Below, piece after piece: positions 39,103 through 50,076 of a stretch of 64,000 bases of DNA. Source of the DNA: JAJXZP01 sp963787185 (GTDB lineage Bacteria > Spirochaetota > Spirochaetia > Treponematales > Rectinemataceae); NCBI GenBank assembly GCA_963787185.1, contig CAWBCC010000011.1:62001-126000 (forward strand). Direction: 5' to 3'. The translations under genes and the position numbers were made by a program. Within the stretch, counting starts at the first letter, position 1; each line of letters starts with the position of its first letter. The notes below the pieces were generated by a model. That model saw only the letters and a program-made list of their open reading frames with translations, ran no database searches and was not told the origin of the DNA.

Positions 39103-40723
39103 TCTGCGGCCGGACCTTCTGGCCATCGTGTCGGCGGTCCTGAAAGAGCATGTACCGGATCGTGAGGTCCGCGCTTTCGGAAGCCGCGTTTCCTGGACGG
39201 CCAAGGAGCACTCCGACCTCGACCTGGTCATTCGCGGCGAGAAGCGCCTGACTCTGAAAAAGCTCGCGGCGATCAAGGAAGCCTTCGAAGAATCGGAGCT
39301 TCCTATCCGCGTGGATGTTCTCGACTGGCATGGGATATCGGAGAGTTTCCGTAAGGTGATAGAGAAAGGCTATGAGGTGATTCAGAAGGGGAAGCGTGAA
39401 GAGGGGGAGTGGCGTGAGATTCGTTTGGGTGACCTTGTAGACTCAGGCGCACTCTTAATTTCAGATGGTTACCGCGTACGCAATGACGAACTGGGCCCGG
39501 AAGGAATCCCATTTGTCCGCGGTGGTGATATTGGTGATGGTTGGATCAACACCAATACTGCTGATCATATAAGACCAGAGTTTACTGATCGTATCCAATC
39601 AAAACTCACACAGCCGGATGATGCAGCATTTATAGCAAAGGGAACAGTTGGCAGAGCAGGGCGGCTACGACCTGAGCAACCTTCAGTTGTCTTTGCTCCT
39701 CAGGTTGCCTATTGGCGAGCCCTAGATCGATCAATCCTTGATCCCGGTTTTATCTTTTATCTTATACGGAGTCATGAGTTTCAGTCCTCATTGAATGGGG
39801 TAAAAACGCACGGAGCAATGGTCGCTGATTACGTCAGCATTTCGCAACAATATGATTTTCGATTTCGCTTTCCGAGCATCGACAAGCAACGTGCCATTGC
39901 CCATATCCTCGGCACGCTCGACGACAAGATTGAGCTGAACCGGCGGATGAATGAAACGCTGGAGGCTATGGCGCGGGCGCTCTTCAAGTCTTGGTTCGTG
40001 GACTTCGACCCTGTTCGTGCCAAGGCTGAGGGGCGGGACACTGGGCTGCCGGAGCACATCGCGGAGCTCTTCCCTGATCGGTTTGTGGATTCTGATCTGG
40101 GGGAGATACCGGAGGGGTGGGAAGCGCAACCCCTTCCGCAAGCGATAGAAGTCAACCCACCACGGCTATTACGCAAAGGGCAGATTGCACCCTATCTGGA
40201 TATGGCGAACATGCCCACTCGTGGCCACACACCCGACGAGGTCGTTGATAGGGGCAACGGATCGGGTACGCGCTTCATCAATGGTGACACGCTCCTGGCC
40301 CGGATCACGCCCTGCCTTGAGAACGGGAAAACCGCTTTCGTAGATTTCCTCAACGAAGGACAAGTTGGTTGGGGTTCGACTGAGTACATTGTCTTGCGTC
40401 CGAAACCTCCGTTGCCAGAGGAATTTGCGTATTGCTTGGCGCGGGGCAACCAGTTTCGAGAATTCGCCATTCAAAGCATGACAGGGTCGAGCGGGCGCCA
40501 GCGAGTGCCAGCCGAGTCCCTCGACCACTTCAAACTTGCTACACCGCCGAAGCGCTTGGCTCACCAGTTCGGTTGCTGCGTCAAACCGCTATTCGCGGGT
40601 AGTAGCGCTGAGGCGATCCAATCCCGCACTCTCGCCGCTCTTCGCGATGCTCTACTGCCTAAGTTCATCTCGGGCGAGCTGCGACTGAGAGACGCTGAGA
40701 AGTTTTTAGGGAGGCTGAGCTGA
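39095..40723 (+). CDS. hsdS: Fusion of MntA-like nucleotidyltransferase to type I specificity subunit HsdS
   Basis: A 542-aa protein. Residues 1-95 are a minimal nucleotidyltransferase: GS-x10-DLD (G29, S30, D41, D43) and the third acidic residue in RVDVLD (D74), all intact. From about residue 104 (WREIRLGDLVDSG) it is HsdS: first target-recognition domain, first central conserved helix region (QRAIAHILGTLDDKIELNRRMNETLEAMARALF), second recognition domain (about 355-510) and the closing helix LRDALLPKFISGELRL. The start overlaps hepT by 8 bases (ATGTTTGA). Known MntA antitoxins AMPylate HepT; here that activity would be tethered to the DNA-recognition subunit. The recognition domains are clearly poorer in GC than the flanks. 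Confidence 0.88.
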   Translation: MFDLRPDLLAIVSAVLKEHVPDREVRAFGSRVSWTAKEHSDLDLVIRGEKRLTLKKLAAIKEAFEESELPIRVDVLDWHGISESFRKVIEKGYEVIQKGKREEGEWREIRLGDLVDSGALLISDGYRVRNDELGPEGIPFVRGGDIGDGWINTNTADHIRPEFTDRIQSKLTQPDDAAFIAKGTVGRAGRLRPEQPSVVFAPQVAYWRALDRSILDPGFIFYLIRSHEFQSSLNGVKTHGAMVADYVSISQQYDFRFRFPSIDKQRAIAHILGTLDDKIELNRRMNETLEAMARALFKSWFVDFDPVRAKAEGRDTGLPEHIAELFPDRFVDSDLGEIPEGWEAQPLPQAIEVNPPRLLRKGQIAPYLDMANMPTRGHTPDEVVDRGNGSGTRFINGDTLLARITPCLENGKTAFVDFLNEGQVGWGSTEYIVLRPKPPLPEEFAYCLARGNQFREFAIQSMTGSSGRQRVPAESLDHFKLATPPKRLAHQFGCCVKPLFAGSSAEAIQSRTLAALRDALLPKFISGELRLRDAEKFLGRLS

Positions 40724-41712
40724 TGGCCAAGACGGGACGAGTGAGGCGCGCGTTCTCTGTTTCCAGTGAATTACTCACAAAATCCCGTGAGGCGGCCTTG
40801 GCTGCAGTCCAGATATTCAATAGCCCTCTGATCACGTTCAAATCGGAAATTTTTATTGTCCTGATGAACATTGCCTGGACATATTTGCTACATGCGTACT
40901 ATCGGAAGAAGCGCATTGAATACCGCTATTTCGAGAAGACCGCAAAGCGTCGTGTTTTCGAAAAGACGAGGTCTGGCGCGCACAAGCACTGGGAGCTGGA
41001 GCGTTGTCTGAACGCCGCGGAATCACCCGTGGACAAATACACGGCCAACAACCTGCGTTTCCTAATCGGGATTCGTCATGAGATTGAACACCAGATGACG
41101 TCCCGCCTTGATTCATCCTTTAGTGCCAAGTTCCAGGCATGTTGTCTAAACTACAACGAGTATGTGAAGAAGCTTTTTGGAGACAAGCAAGGGATAGACA
41201 AGTATCTAGCATTTAGTCTTCAACTATCGGCTATATCACGCGAGCAGGCAATCGCTCCGCCGTCGCTTGGAGCTATGCCCTCACACATAAAGGCATTCGT
41301 CGAAGGCTTTGAGGGGAGTTTATCGGACGAGGATTTCAACAGCCCACGCTACGCCTATCGCGTTCTATTCATCGCGAAGACAGCGAATCGCAAGGGGCAG
41401 GCAGATGAGGTCATTGAGTTCGTCAAGGCTGATTCGACGCTGGCTGCTGATGTGAACAAGGCTTACACAGTGATTAAGGAAACAGAGCGACCTAAGCATT
41501 TGCCAAGCGGAATCGTTAAGTTGATGAATCAGGAAGGCTATCCCAGTTTCACGATGCACGATCATACGAATTTGTGGCGTGAGACAGACGCGAAGGCCGC
41601 CGGCAAAGGGTTCGGGGTTAAGGTCGAGAAGGCTTGGTACTGGTACGATAATTGGTTGGAGGTAGTCCGAAAATACTGTGAAGATAACGCGGCTAAGTAT
41701 AAGGCGAAATGA
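40723..41712 (+). CDS. DUF3644 HEPN-like protein
   Basis: A 329-aa protein with the DUF3644 opening (FNSPLITFKSEIFIVLMNIAWTYLLHAYY) and a HEPN-type R-x4-H motif in LIGIRHEIEHQM, intact here. It has a mostly helical remainder and a C-terminal region GYPSFTMHDHTNLWRETDAKAAGKGFGV. DUF3644 proteins are often found beside restriction systems; an RNase or abortive-infection role is plausible but unproved. The ATG shares one base with the hsdS stop (TGATG), giving translational coupling. Composition is notably lower in GC than housekeeping genes. Confidence 0.75.
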   Translation: MAKTGRVRRAFSVSSELLTKSREAALAAVQIFNSPLITFKSEIFIVLMNIAWTYLLHAYYRKKRIEYRYFEKTAKRRVFEKTRSGAHKHWELERCLNAAESPVDKYTANNLRFLIGIRHEIEHQMTSRLDSSFSAKFQACCLNYNEYVKKLFGDKQGIDKYLAFSLQLSAISREQAIAPPSLGAMPSHIKAFVEGFEGSLSDEDFNSPRYAYRVLFIAKTANRKGQADEVIEFVKADSTLAADVNKAYTVIKETERPKHLPSGIVKLMNQEGYPSFTMHDHTNLWRETDAKAAGKGFGVKVEKAWYWYDNWLEVVRKYCEDNAAKYKAK

Positions 41713-41878
41713 TGGGCGATGACCGCACCGAATCCGTCGTCAAGCAAGCAACACTCACTTGGCTTGAAAGCACCGGCTGGCAGGTTCTGGACGACGCCGA
41801 GATCGCCCCAGCGAACCTGCGGCTGTGTGCGACGACTCGGGCATGTGGCACTGGCCCAGCGGCTGTGCGACATATCTT
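41712..41878 (+). pseudogene. Frameshifted 5' remnant of a second hsdR
   Basis: The first frame gives RTESVVKQATLTWLESTGW...DDAEIAP, matching the start of the intact HsdR (VTESTVEAAALAWLESSGW...NGAEIAP). Directly after EIAP the similarity continues in another frame (HVALAQRL versus QVVLAQRL), then stops at about 41878. So it is a frameshifted and truncated copy. It is divergent from the intact gene, so not a fresh duplication. It overlaps the DUF3644 stop, just where hsdR would be expected in an undisturbed operon. Confidence 0.8.
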
Positions 41879-41938
41879 TGCTCATTTTTTTACATTGATC
41901 TGCATATGAAAAAAGCAATGCGGTTTTAGGGGGGAATA

Positions 41939-42388
41939 ATGGCTGAAATATCGTTGACTCAATCTGAGGCCGACGCGCTGATCGCCCTCGCGAAGCATCG
42001 AGCCGATACCACTGTGTGGGACTATCCTGACCTCGGAGGCGGCGTCTCAATTCCGCTTATTTCGGCGGACCGCAAAGAACAGTTCATGTTGGATTTGTAT
42101 CGCGGTCGCATTGATCTTACGAAAGGTAAATATCAGAACCGAGGTCGGCAGGTAGTCGTATTGGTACGCATAGACTTCGGCGGCACTGCCCATCGTAACC
42201 CGGATGGCGAAGAAATCGGATCGCCGCATTTGCATGTCTATCGGGAGGGCTTCGGCGACAAATGGGCTGTGCCCGCCCCAACGGACCGATTTGAGAATCC
42301 GTCGGACCCATGGCGGATGCTAGAGGACTTCATGCGGTATTGCAACGTCGTCGATCCGCCGGCGATTCGCAGAGGATTGTTCACATGA
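41939..42388 (+). CDS. DUF6978-like protein
   Basis: A 149-aa soluble alpha/beta protein. By recall it matches the family now called DUF6978: ISLTQSEADALIALAKHRAD at the start, PLISADRKEQFMLDLYRGRIDL and a C-terminal HLHVYREGFGDKWAVPAP. Function unknown. AGGGGGG lies 5 bases before the ATG. Its stop overlaps the next start (ATGA), so the pair is co-translated; such pairs occur on mobile islands. It is the first gene inside the segment that separates the hsdR remnant from intact hsdR. Confidence 0.6.
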   Translation: MAEISLTQSEADALIALAKHRADTTVWDYPDLGGGVSIPLISADRKEQFMLDLYRGRIDLTKGKYQNRGRQVVVLVRIDFGGTAHRNPDGEEIGSPHLHVYREGFGDKWAVPAPTDRFENPSDPWRMLEDFMRYCNVVDPPAIRRGLFT

Positions 42389-43149
42389 TTAGTGATATAC
42401 AGAGTCTGCTGGATCAATACTGGGCCTGGCTGCGGGACAAGACGACGTTGCGCGAGGTCAGCGATTGGGTCGAGATAACCACGCCATATCTGGATCGACA
42501 CAATGATCGGCTTCAGATCTATGCCAAGCGACAGAATGGCGGGTACGTACTGACCGACGACGGTTTCACGCTCGATGATCTGGAACAGTCGGGTTGCAAG
42601 TTGGACAGCCCCAAACGCCAAACGCTGCTCAAAATAACTCTCAACGGCTTCGGCGTACAGGCCAACAAGCAGGCGCTTGAAGTTCACGCGTCGACTGACA
42701 ATTTTGCGTTGCGCAAGCATAACCTTGTGCAAGCCATGCTGGCGGTGAACGACATGTTCTATCTGGCTTCACCCGTCGTCGCGAACCTGTTCTACGAGGA
42801 CGTCGTGGCCTGGCTCGATCTTTCGGAGATCCGATATACACCCAAGGTCGGTTTCACCGGCAAGAGCGGCTACCCTCATTTGTTCGATTTCGTGATTCCC
42901 CGCTCGAAGGCGCAACCGGAACGCCTTCTCAGGGTAATCAATCGCCCGAATCGCGATACTGCGCAGGCGATGGCCTTCTCCTGGATCGACACGAAGGAAG
43001 TGCGCCCGCCCGAATCTCGCGCCTACGCTATTCTCAACGATTCGGAGCAGCCAATCTCAGAGAGCGTTTTAGACGCCATGCGCAGCTATGATGTGAACCC
43101 GGTACTCTGGTCCGATCGCGAGCGTGTGCGACAGGAGTTGGCCGCTTGA
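42385..43149 (+). CDS. DUF1828/DUF1829 domain protein
   Basis: A 254-aa protein. The N-terminal half (WVEITTPYLDRHNDRLQIYAKRQNGGYVLTDDGFTLDDLEQSG) matches DUF1828 and the C-terminal half (HLFDFVIPRSKAQPERLLRVINRPNRD..., FSWIDTKEVRPPESRAYAILND) matches DUF1829 as I remember them. The second half has the spaced D-F-x-I...F-x-W-x-D-T pattern of a nuclease-like fold, which is inference. The start overlaps the previous stop by ATGA; longer upstream starts fall inside the previous gene. A two-gene module of unknown, possibly defensive, function. Confidence 0.65.
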   Translation: MISDIQSLLDQYWAWLRDKTTLREVSDWVEITTPYLDRHNDRLQIYAKRQNGGYVLTDDGFTLDDLEQSGCKLDSPKRQTLLKITLNGFGVQANKQALEVHASTDNFALRKHNLVQAMLAVNDMFYLASPVVANLFYEDVVAWLDLSEIRYTPKVGFTGKSGYPHLFDFVIPRSKAQPERLLRVINRPNRDTAQAMAFSWIDTKEVRPPESRAYAILNDSEQPISESVLDAMRSYDVNPVLWSDRERVRQELAA

Positions 43150-43232
43150 GCGGGCCACGACTCTTAGGGTTGAGCAATCTCACGCCCTCGGTAGCCGCAT
43201 GCTATGATCGATGAGTATTCGGAGGCAATTTC

Positions 43233-44261
43233 ATGATCGAAAGCGTCGAGCTCGACAACTTCGGTCCCATGGCCAAACTCGACTGGCAGCGTCTGGGCGA
43301 TATCAACGTCGTCATAGGCGCCAACGGCGCCGGAAAGACCTTCCTCCTCAAGGCCCTCTACTCTCTCGTGAAATCGATCGAGGAGTATCGGAGGGGCAAT
43401 GAGCCGCGGCGCTTCGAAGAGATATTAGCCACTCGCATGTTCTGGACCTTCCAGACCGAGCTCGGCGAGCTTGTCCGAAAGGGCTCGGGAGCGAAGCTTT
43501 CTCTGCGATCCGGGGTTGACGGCCAGGCCGTGGGGTATTCCTTCGGTCCCAAGACTACGACGACGCTCGTCGATGTGAGTGTTCCGCAACAGCGACGGGA
43601 AGAAAACTCCCTCTTCCTTCCTGCCAAAGAGGTACTATCGCTTTATAAGCCGATCATCGAATCGAGGGAGGAAAAACGTCGTCTTGGGTTCGACGACACG
43701 TATTACGATCTGGCCAAGGTTCTTTCAATTCAAACCAAGAAAGGCAAGAACTACACGGAATTCGCCCAGGCACGCGACGAACTGGCCGGCATCATCGACG
43801 GGGCCGTCGAGTATCGGGAAGGCGAAGATCGATGGATTTATCGTAAGGGTGCAGCCATCTTCTCTATCCTCGCGACCTCGGAAGGGATAAAGAAGATAGC
43901 GATATTGGATACTCTACTCGGAAATCGCTACCTCACGCCCGGTTCCATAGTCTTCATTGACGAACCAGAGGCCGCGCTCCACCCGAGCGCAATATCCCGG
44001 CTCATGGAGATCATCTGCCTCCTCTCGCAGCGGCGCATCCAGTTTTTCCTCGCTACGCACTCTTATTTTGTCATCAAAAAACTCAATCTTCTCGCGAGGA
44101 AAGACAACTGCAGCATCCCGGTCCTTTCCATTTCACACGATGGGACCATGGAGACCCGAGACCTCCTGCAAGGATTCCCGGATAACGACATCATAAGCGA
44201 GTCGGTCAAGCTGTACGAGGAAGAGGTGGAGCTCGGCTTGCCGATCTCCATGGAAACGTAA
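43233..44261 (+). CDS. AAA family ATPase (OLD/AAA_21 type), first of two
   Basis: A 342-aa ABC-like ATPase: Walker A INVVIGANGAGKTFLLKAL near residue 30, Walker B SIVFIDEPEAALHPSAISRL and a following LATHSYFVIKKL switch segment, typical of OLD-type and SMC-like defence ATPases. There is no TOPRIM or other nuclease domain, so it would need a partner for an effector activity. GGAGG lies 7 bases before the ATG. It is separated by 83 bases from the DUF1828 gene and 39 bases from the second ATPase, so it pairs more naturally with the latter. Confidence 0.8.
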   Translation: MIESVELDNFGPMAKLDWQRLGDINVVIGANGAGKTFLLKALYSLVKSIEEYRRGNEPRRFEEILATRMFWTFQTELGELVRKGSGAKLSLRSGVDGQAVGYSFGPKTTTTLVDVSVPQQRREENSLFLPAKEVLSLYKPIIESREEKRRLGFDDTYYDLAKVLSIQTKKGKNYTEFAQARDELAGIIDGAVEYREGEDRWIYRKGAAIFSILATSEGIKKIAILDTLLGNRYLTPGSIVFIDEPEAALHPSAISRLMEIICLLSQRRIQFFLATHSYFVIKKLNLLARKDNCSIPVLSISHDGTMETRDLLQGFPDNDIISESVKLYEEEVELGLPISMET

Positions 44262-44300
44262 TGAGATGATGAACAAGCGCTTGTCCCCTTGGAGTGTCCC

Positions 44301-45512
44301 ATGAGCAAGAAAATGCAGCTCGTGCGCATCATCCATCTTAAAGTTCAGAATTACCGACCCCTCAGGGATGTGGAGCTCCGGGACCTGACACCCTTTACCG
44401 TCCTCGTCGGCCCGAACGGGAGCGGGAAAAGCACGGTTTTCGACGTCTTCGCCTTTCTGGCCGAAACCTTCGAGCTCGGTTTGCGACGAGCCTGGGACAA
44501 ACGAGGCCGGGCGAAGGAGCTCAAGTCCAGGGGCGGCGAAGGCCCCGTCACGATAGAGATCAAGTATCAGGAGCCCGGCTATCCTGTCGTGACCTATCAC
44601 TTGGCGGTGGACGAAAAGGACAGTGTGCCGATCGTCGTCGAGGAATGGCTTCAATGGCGGCAGAAGGAAAACGCCAAGCCTTTCCGCTTCCTCGACTACC
44701 GTCTGGGAAACGGCGAGGTGGTGAGTGGCGAGGCGCCCGACGAAACGGACAACCGCATTTCCGTCCCCTTGAAATCGGCCGACGTGCCGGCGGCCAACAC
44801 TCTCGGCCAGCTCGCGGAATATCCGAGGGTGGTGGCGCTCCGCGAATTCATAACCGGCTGGTATGTTTCGTACCTTTCCGCGGAAAGCGCCCGCTCGTTC
44901 TCGGAAACTGGTCCCCATGAGCGCCTCACGCGGAACAGCGACAACCTTGTGAACGTCATCCAATACCTGAAGGAACGCGATCCCGGACGTTTGGAGACTA
45001 TGGAGCGCGTCCCGCGCTTTGAGAAAATACAGGCCGGGATAATGGGCGACGGACGACTTCTTTTAGAATTGAAGGATGCGCCTTTCGATTCCCCGACCCT
45101 CGCGCGGTTCGGCTCCGACGGAACGCTGAAGCTGCTCGCCTATCTCGTCATCCTTCTCGATCCTTCGCCGCCCCCCTTCATCGGAATCGAGGTGCCGGAG
45201 AATTTCCTGCATCCGAGGCTCCTCCCTGAGCTCGCCGAGGAATGCCGCGCCGCAGCCGAGCGGACACAGATCTTCGCCACTACGCATTCCCCCTTCTTCC
45301 TCAATTCGCTTCGGCCCGGGGAAGTGCGCGTGCTCTGGCGGGACGCCGAGGGGTACACGCGGAGCGAAATCGCTTCGTGCATCACGGGAGTGAACGAGTT
45401 TTGCTCGAATGGATCCCTGCTCGGAGATCTCTGGATGGAAGGACACCTTGAGGTCGGCGATCCGCTCATCAATCATGGTGCACCCGGAAAAATCAGGGAG
45501 AATGCTCGGTGA
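44301..45512 (+). CDS. AAA family ATPase (COG4637-like), second of two
   Basis: A 403-aa ABC-like ATPase: Walker A FTVLVGPNGSGKSTVFDVF, a signature-like LARFGSDGTLKLLAYLVIL, Walker B PFIGIEVPENFLHPRLLPEL where Glu-Val-Pro-Glu replaces Asp-Glu-Pro-Glu, and the FATTHSPFFLNSL switch. It resembles the COG4637 predicted ATPases, which are often next to a small TOPRIM-like partner; none is present here. GGAG 6 bases before ATG 44301 sets the start; a TTG at 44289 is not needed. With the previous gene it may form a two-ATPase system. Confidence 0.8.
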   Translation: MSKKMQLVRIIHLKVQNYRPLRDVELRDLTPFTVLVGPNGSGKSTVFDVFAFLAETFELGLRRAWDKRGRAKELKSRGGEGPVTIEIKYQEPGYPVVTYHLAVDEKDSVPIVVEEWLQWRQKENAKPFRFLDYRLGNGEVVSGEAPDETDNRISVPLKSADVPAANTLGQLAEYPRVVALREFITGWYVSYLSAESARSFSETGPHERLTRNSDNLVNVIQYLKERDPGRLETMERVPRFEKIQAGIMGDGRLLLELKDAPFDSPTLARFGSDGTLKLLAYLVILLDPSPPPFIGIEVPENFLHPRLLPELAEECRAAAERTQIFATTHSPFFLNSLRPGEVRVLWRDAEGYTRSEIASCITGVNEFCSNGSLLGDLWMEGHLEVGDPLINHGAPGKIRENAR

Positions 45513-45619
45513 GCGCTTCAAATTCGAGAAGACCTGACGACTCTCCGGACCCTCGGTCTGGCTATTTCCGAAGGGCATGGGTGGAGAGAACGATGGAAAC
45601 GCTTATAGAGCAAATACTT

Positions 45620-45669
45620 GGCTTATTCCGGCTAATTCCGGCTTATTCCCGTTCATTTCGGCTCATTCC
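45620..45669 (+). repeat. Five 10-bp tandem repeats upstream of hsdR
   Basis: Units of 10 bases follow without gaps: GGCTTATTCC, GGCTAATTCC, GGCTTATTCC, CGTTCATTTC, GGCTCATTCC. They end 51 bases before the chosen GTG start of hsdR. The one-helical-turn period suggests a protein-binding array. Confidence 0.75.
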
Positions 45670-45720
45670 AAGCAAGCTCTTCTGCGCGGTACCTGCGGTC
45701 CAGGAATTGGGGCGACAGTC

Positions 45721-48870
<3,150 letters not shown>

Positions 48871-49108
48871 GAGGACTGCGACCGCTCGCGCTGTGGGCTT
48901 TTTTATGCCCGAAAGGCTTCGAACGCAAGCGTGCGGAGGTCGCCGATACCCGACCGAACAGTGGAGGCGCAACGCCGAGCCTAAGCCCGCGGATCGCAAG
49001 GCAAGCAGAATCCGAGCCATCGCCATTTTCGGGGAGCCTGCCTGCCGGCGGGGGATTTTTTCAGTATTTTCGCCTTATCGCCGATGAGCCTCCACGGAGC
49101 TGTGAGTT
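48871..49108. other. Right edge of the accessory island, no gene seen
   Basis: A 238-base gap without a convincing gene. A GC-rich inverted stretch followed by six T near 49030-49057 may end the hsdR transcript. The oxidoreductase gene's ribosome binding site (GGAG, about 10 bases before ATG) lies at the right end. I find no clear repeat of the 22-bp array here. Confidence 0.4.
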
Positions 49109-50029
49109 ATGGAAAAGAAAGTCGTCGCTGTCGTCGGAGCGAGCGGGTACTTGGGCCAGAAGATCGTCAAGGCTCTTCTTGAGCAGGGGGCCGAGGTCAG
49201 GGCCCTAGTCCGGGCGACGAGCGATAGAACCCGGCTCGAGGCCCTCGGCGTCGCCGACTTCGCGGTCGGCGACATGATGGACCGGGAATCCCTGAAGGCC
49301 GCCCTTTCGCAGAGCCCCAGGGCCGACGCCCTGGTGGCGAGCGCCGCCGGCTACACGAGGCACTCCAAGGGGGATTCCCCGAAAACCGATGTCGAAGGTT
49401 ATACGAACCTGGTCGATGCCTGCAGGGAAGCGGGCATTCCCCGATTCGTCCTGATCTCCATCCTGGAAAGCGACAAGGCAGTCACGGTCCCGCACTTCTA
49501 CCGCAAATACCTCGCGGAAGAGTACCTGAAAAAGGTACATCAGCCCTTCATAGCCCTCAGGGCGGGAGCCTTCCTCGACCAGGCGAAAGACATGGTGCTT
49601 CCCCGGGTGAAGCAGGGGATCTATCCCGAGCTATTCCGCGGGGTCTCCTTGGGGATGGTCTACACCCCCGACCTGGCCCGCTACGCCGCCATGGCCGCGA
49701 CCGGCTTGCCGGACTGGGCCCTGGGGCGCTCGGTGGACATCGGCTGGGAATCCCCGGCCGGCGGCGCCAGCCTCGCCGGGGCCTTCTCGCGGGTCCTGGG
49801 CAAGAGTGTCGAGGCGAGGCCGGCTTTCCCTCCCCTGTTCGCGAAGCTGGTCATGCCCCTCATGAGCCTGTTCGACGAGGGTCTCAGGGACATGTCCGCC
49901 ATGATGAAGTGGGTCGGGACTGGAGTCTACGTAAGCCGCAATCCCCGGATCCAGAAAGAGCTGTTCGGGGAACTCCCGACCATCGAAGAAGCCGTTCGGC
50001 GGTACTGCCGGGACCGCGGCCTGGTCTGA
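49109..50029 (+). CDS. NAD(P)-binding NmrA-like / extended SDR protein
   Basis: A 306-aa Rossmann-fold protein with the dinucleotide loop VVAVVGASGYLGQKIVKALLEQG and the arginine pair ALVRATSDRTRL that favours NADP. The catalytic Y-x3-K appears as FYRKYLAEEYL, close to the NmrA/atypical-SDR pattern where YxxxK is not required. Downstream FIALRAGAFLDQAKDM fits the substrate-lobe helix of this family. The substrate is unknown; many relatives act on quinones or sugar nucleotides. It is the first gene after the accessory island, convergent with the REC/PEP-binding gene. Confidence 0.8.
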   Translation: MEKKVVAVVGASGYLGQKIVKALLEQGAEVRALVRATSDRTRLEALGVADFAVGDMMDRESLKAALSQSPRADALVASAAGYTRHSKGDSPKTDVEGYTNLVDACREAGIPRFVLISILESDKAVTVPHFYRKYLAEEYLKKVHQPFIALRAGAFLDQAKDMVLPRVKQGIYPELFRGVSLGMVYTPDLARYAAMAATGLPDWALGRSVDIGWESPAGGASLAGAFSRVLGKSVEARPAFPPLFAKLVMPLMSLFDEGLRDMSAMMKWVGTGVYVSRNPRIQKELFGELPTIEEAVRRYCRDRGLV

Positions 50030-50076
50030 GCTCGGGCGAGCGCGCCGAGCTGCCCCGGAGATTGCCGCGCTCGCGG

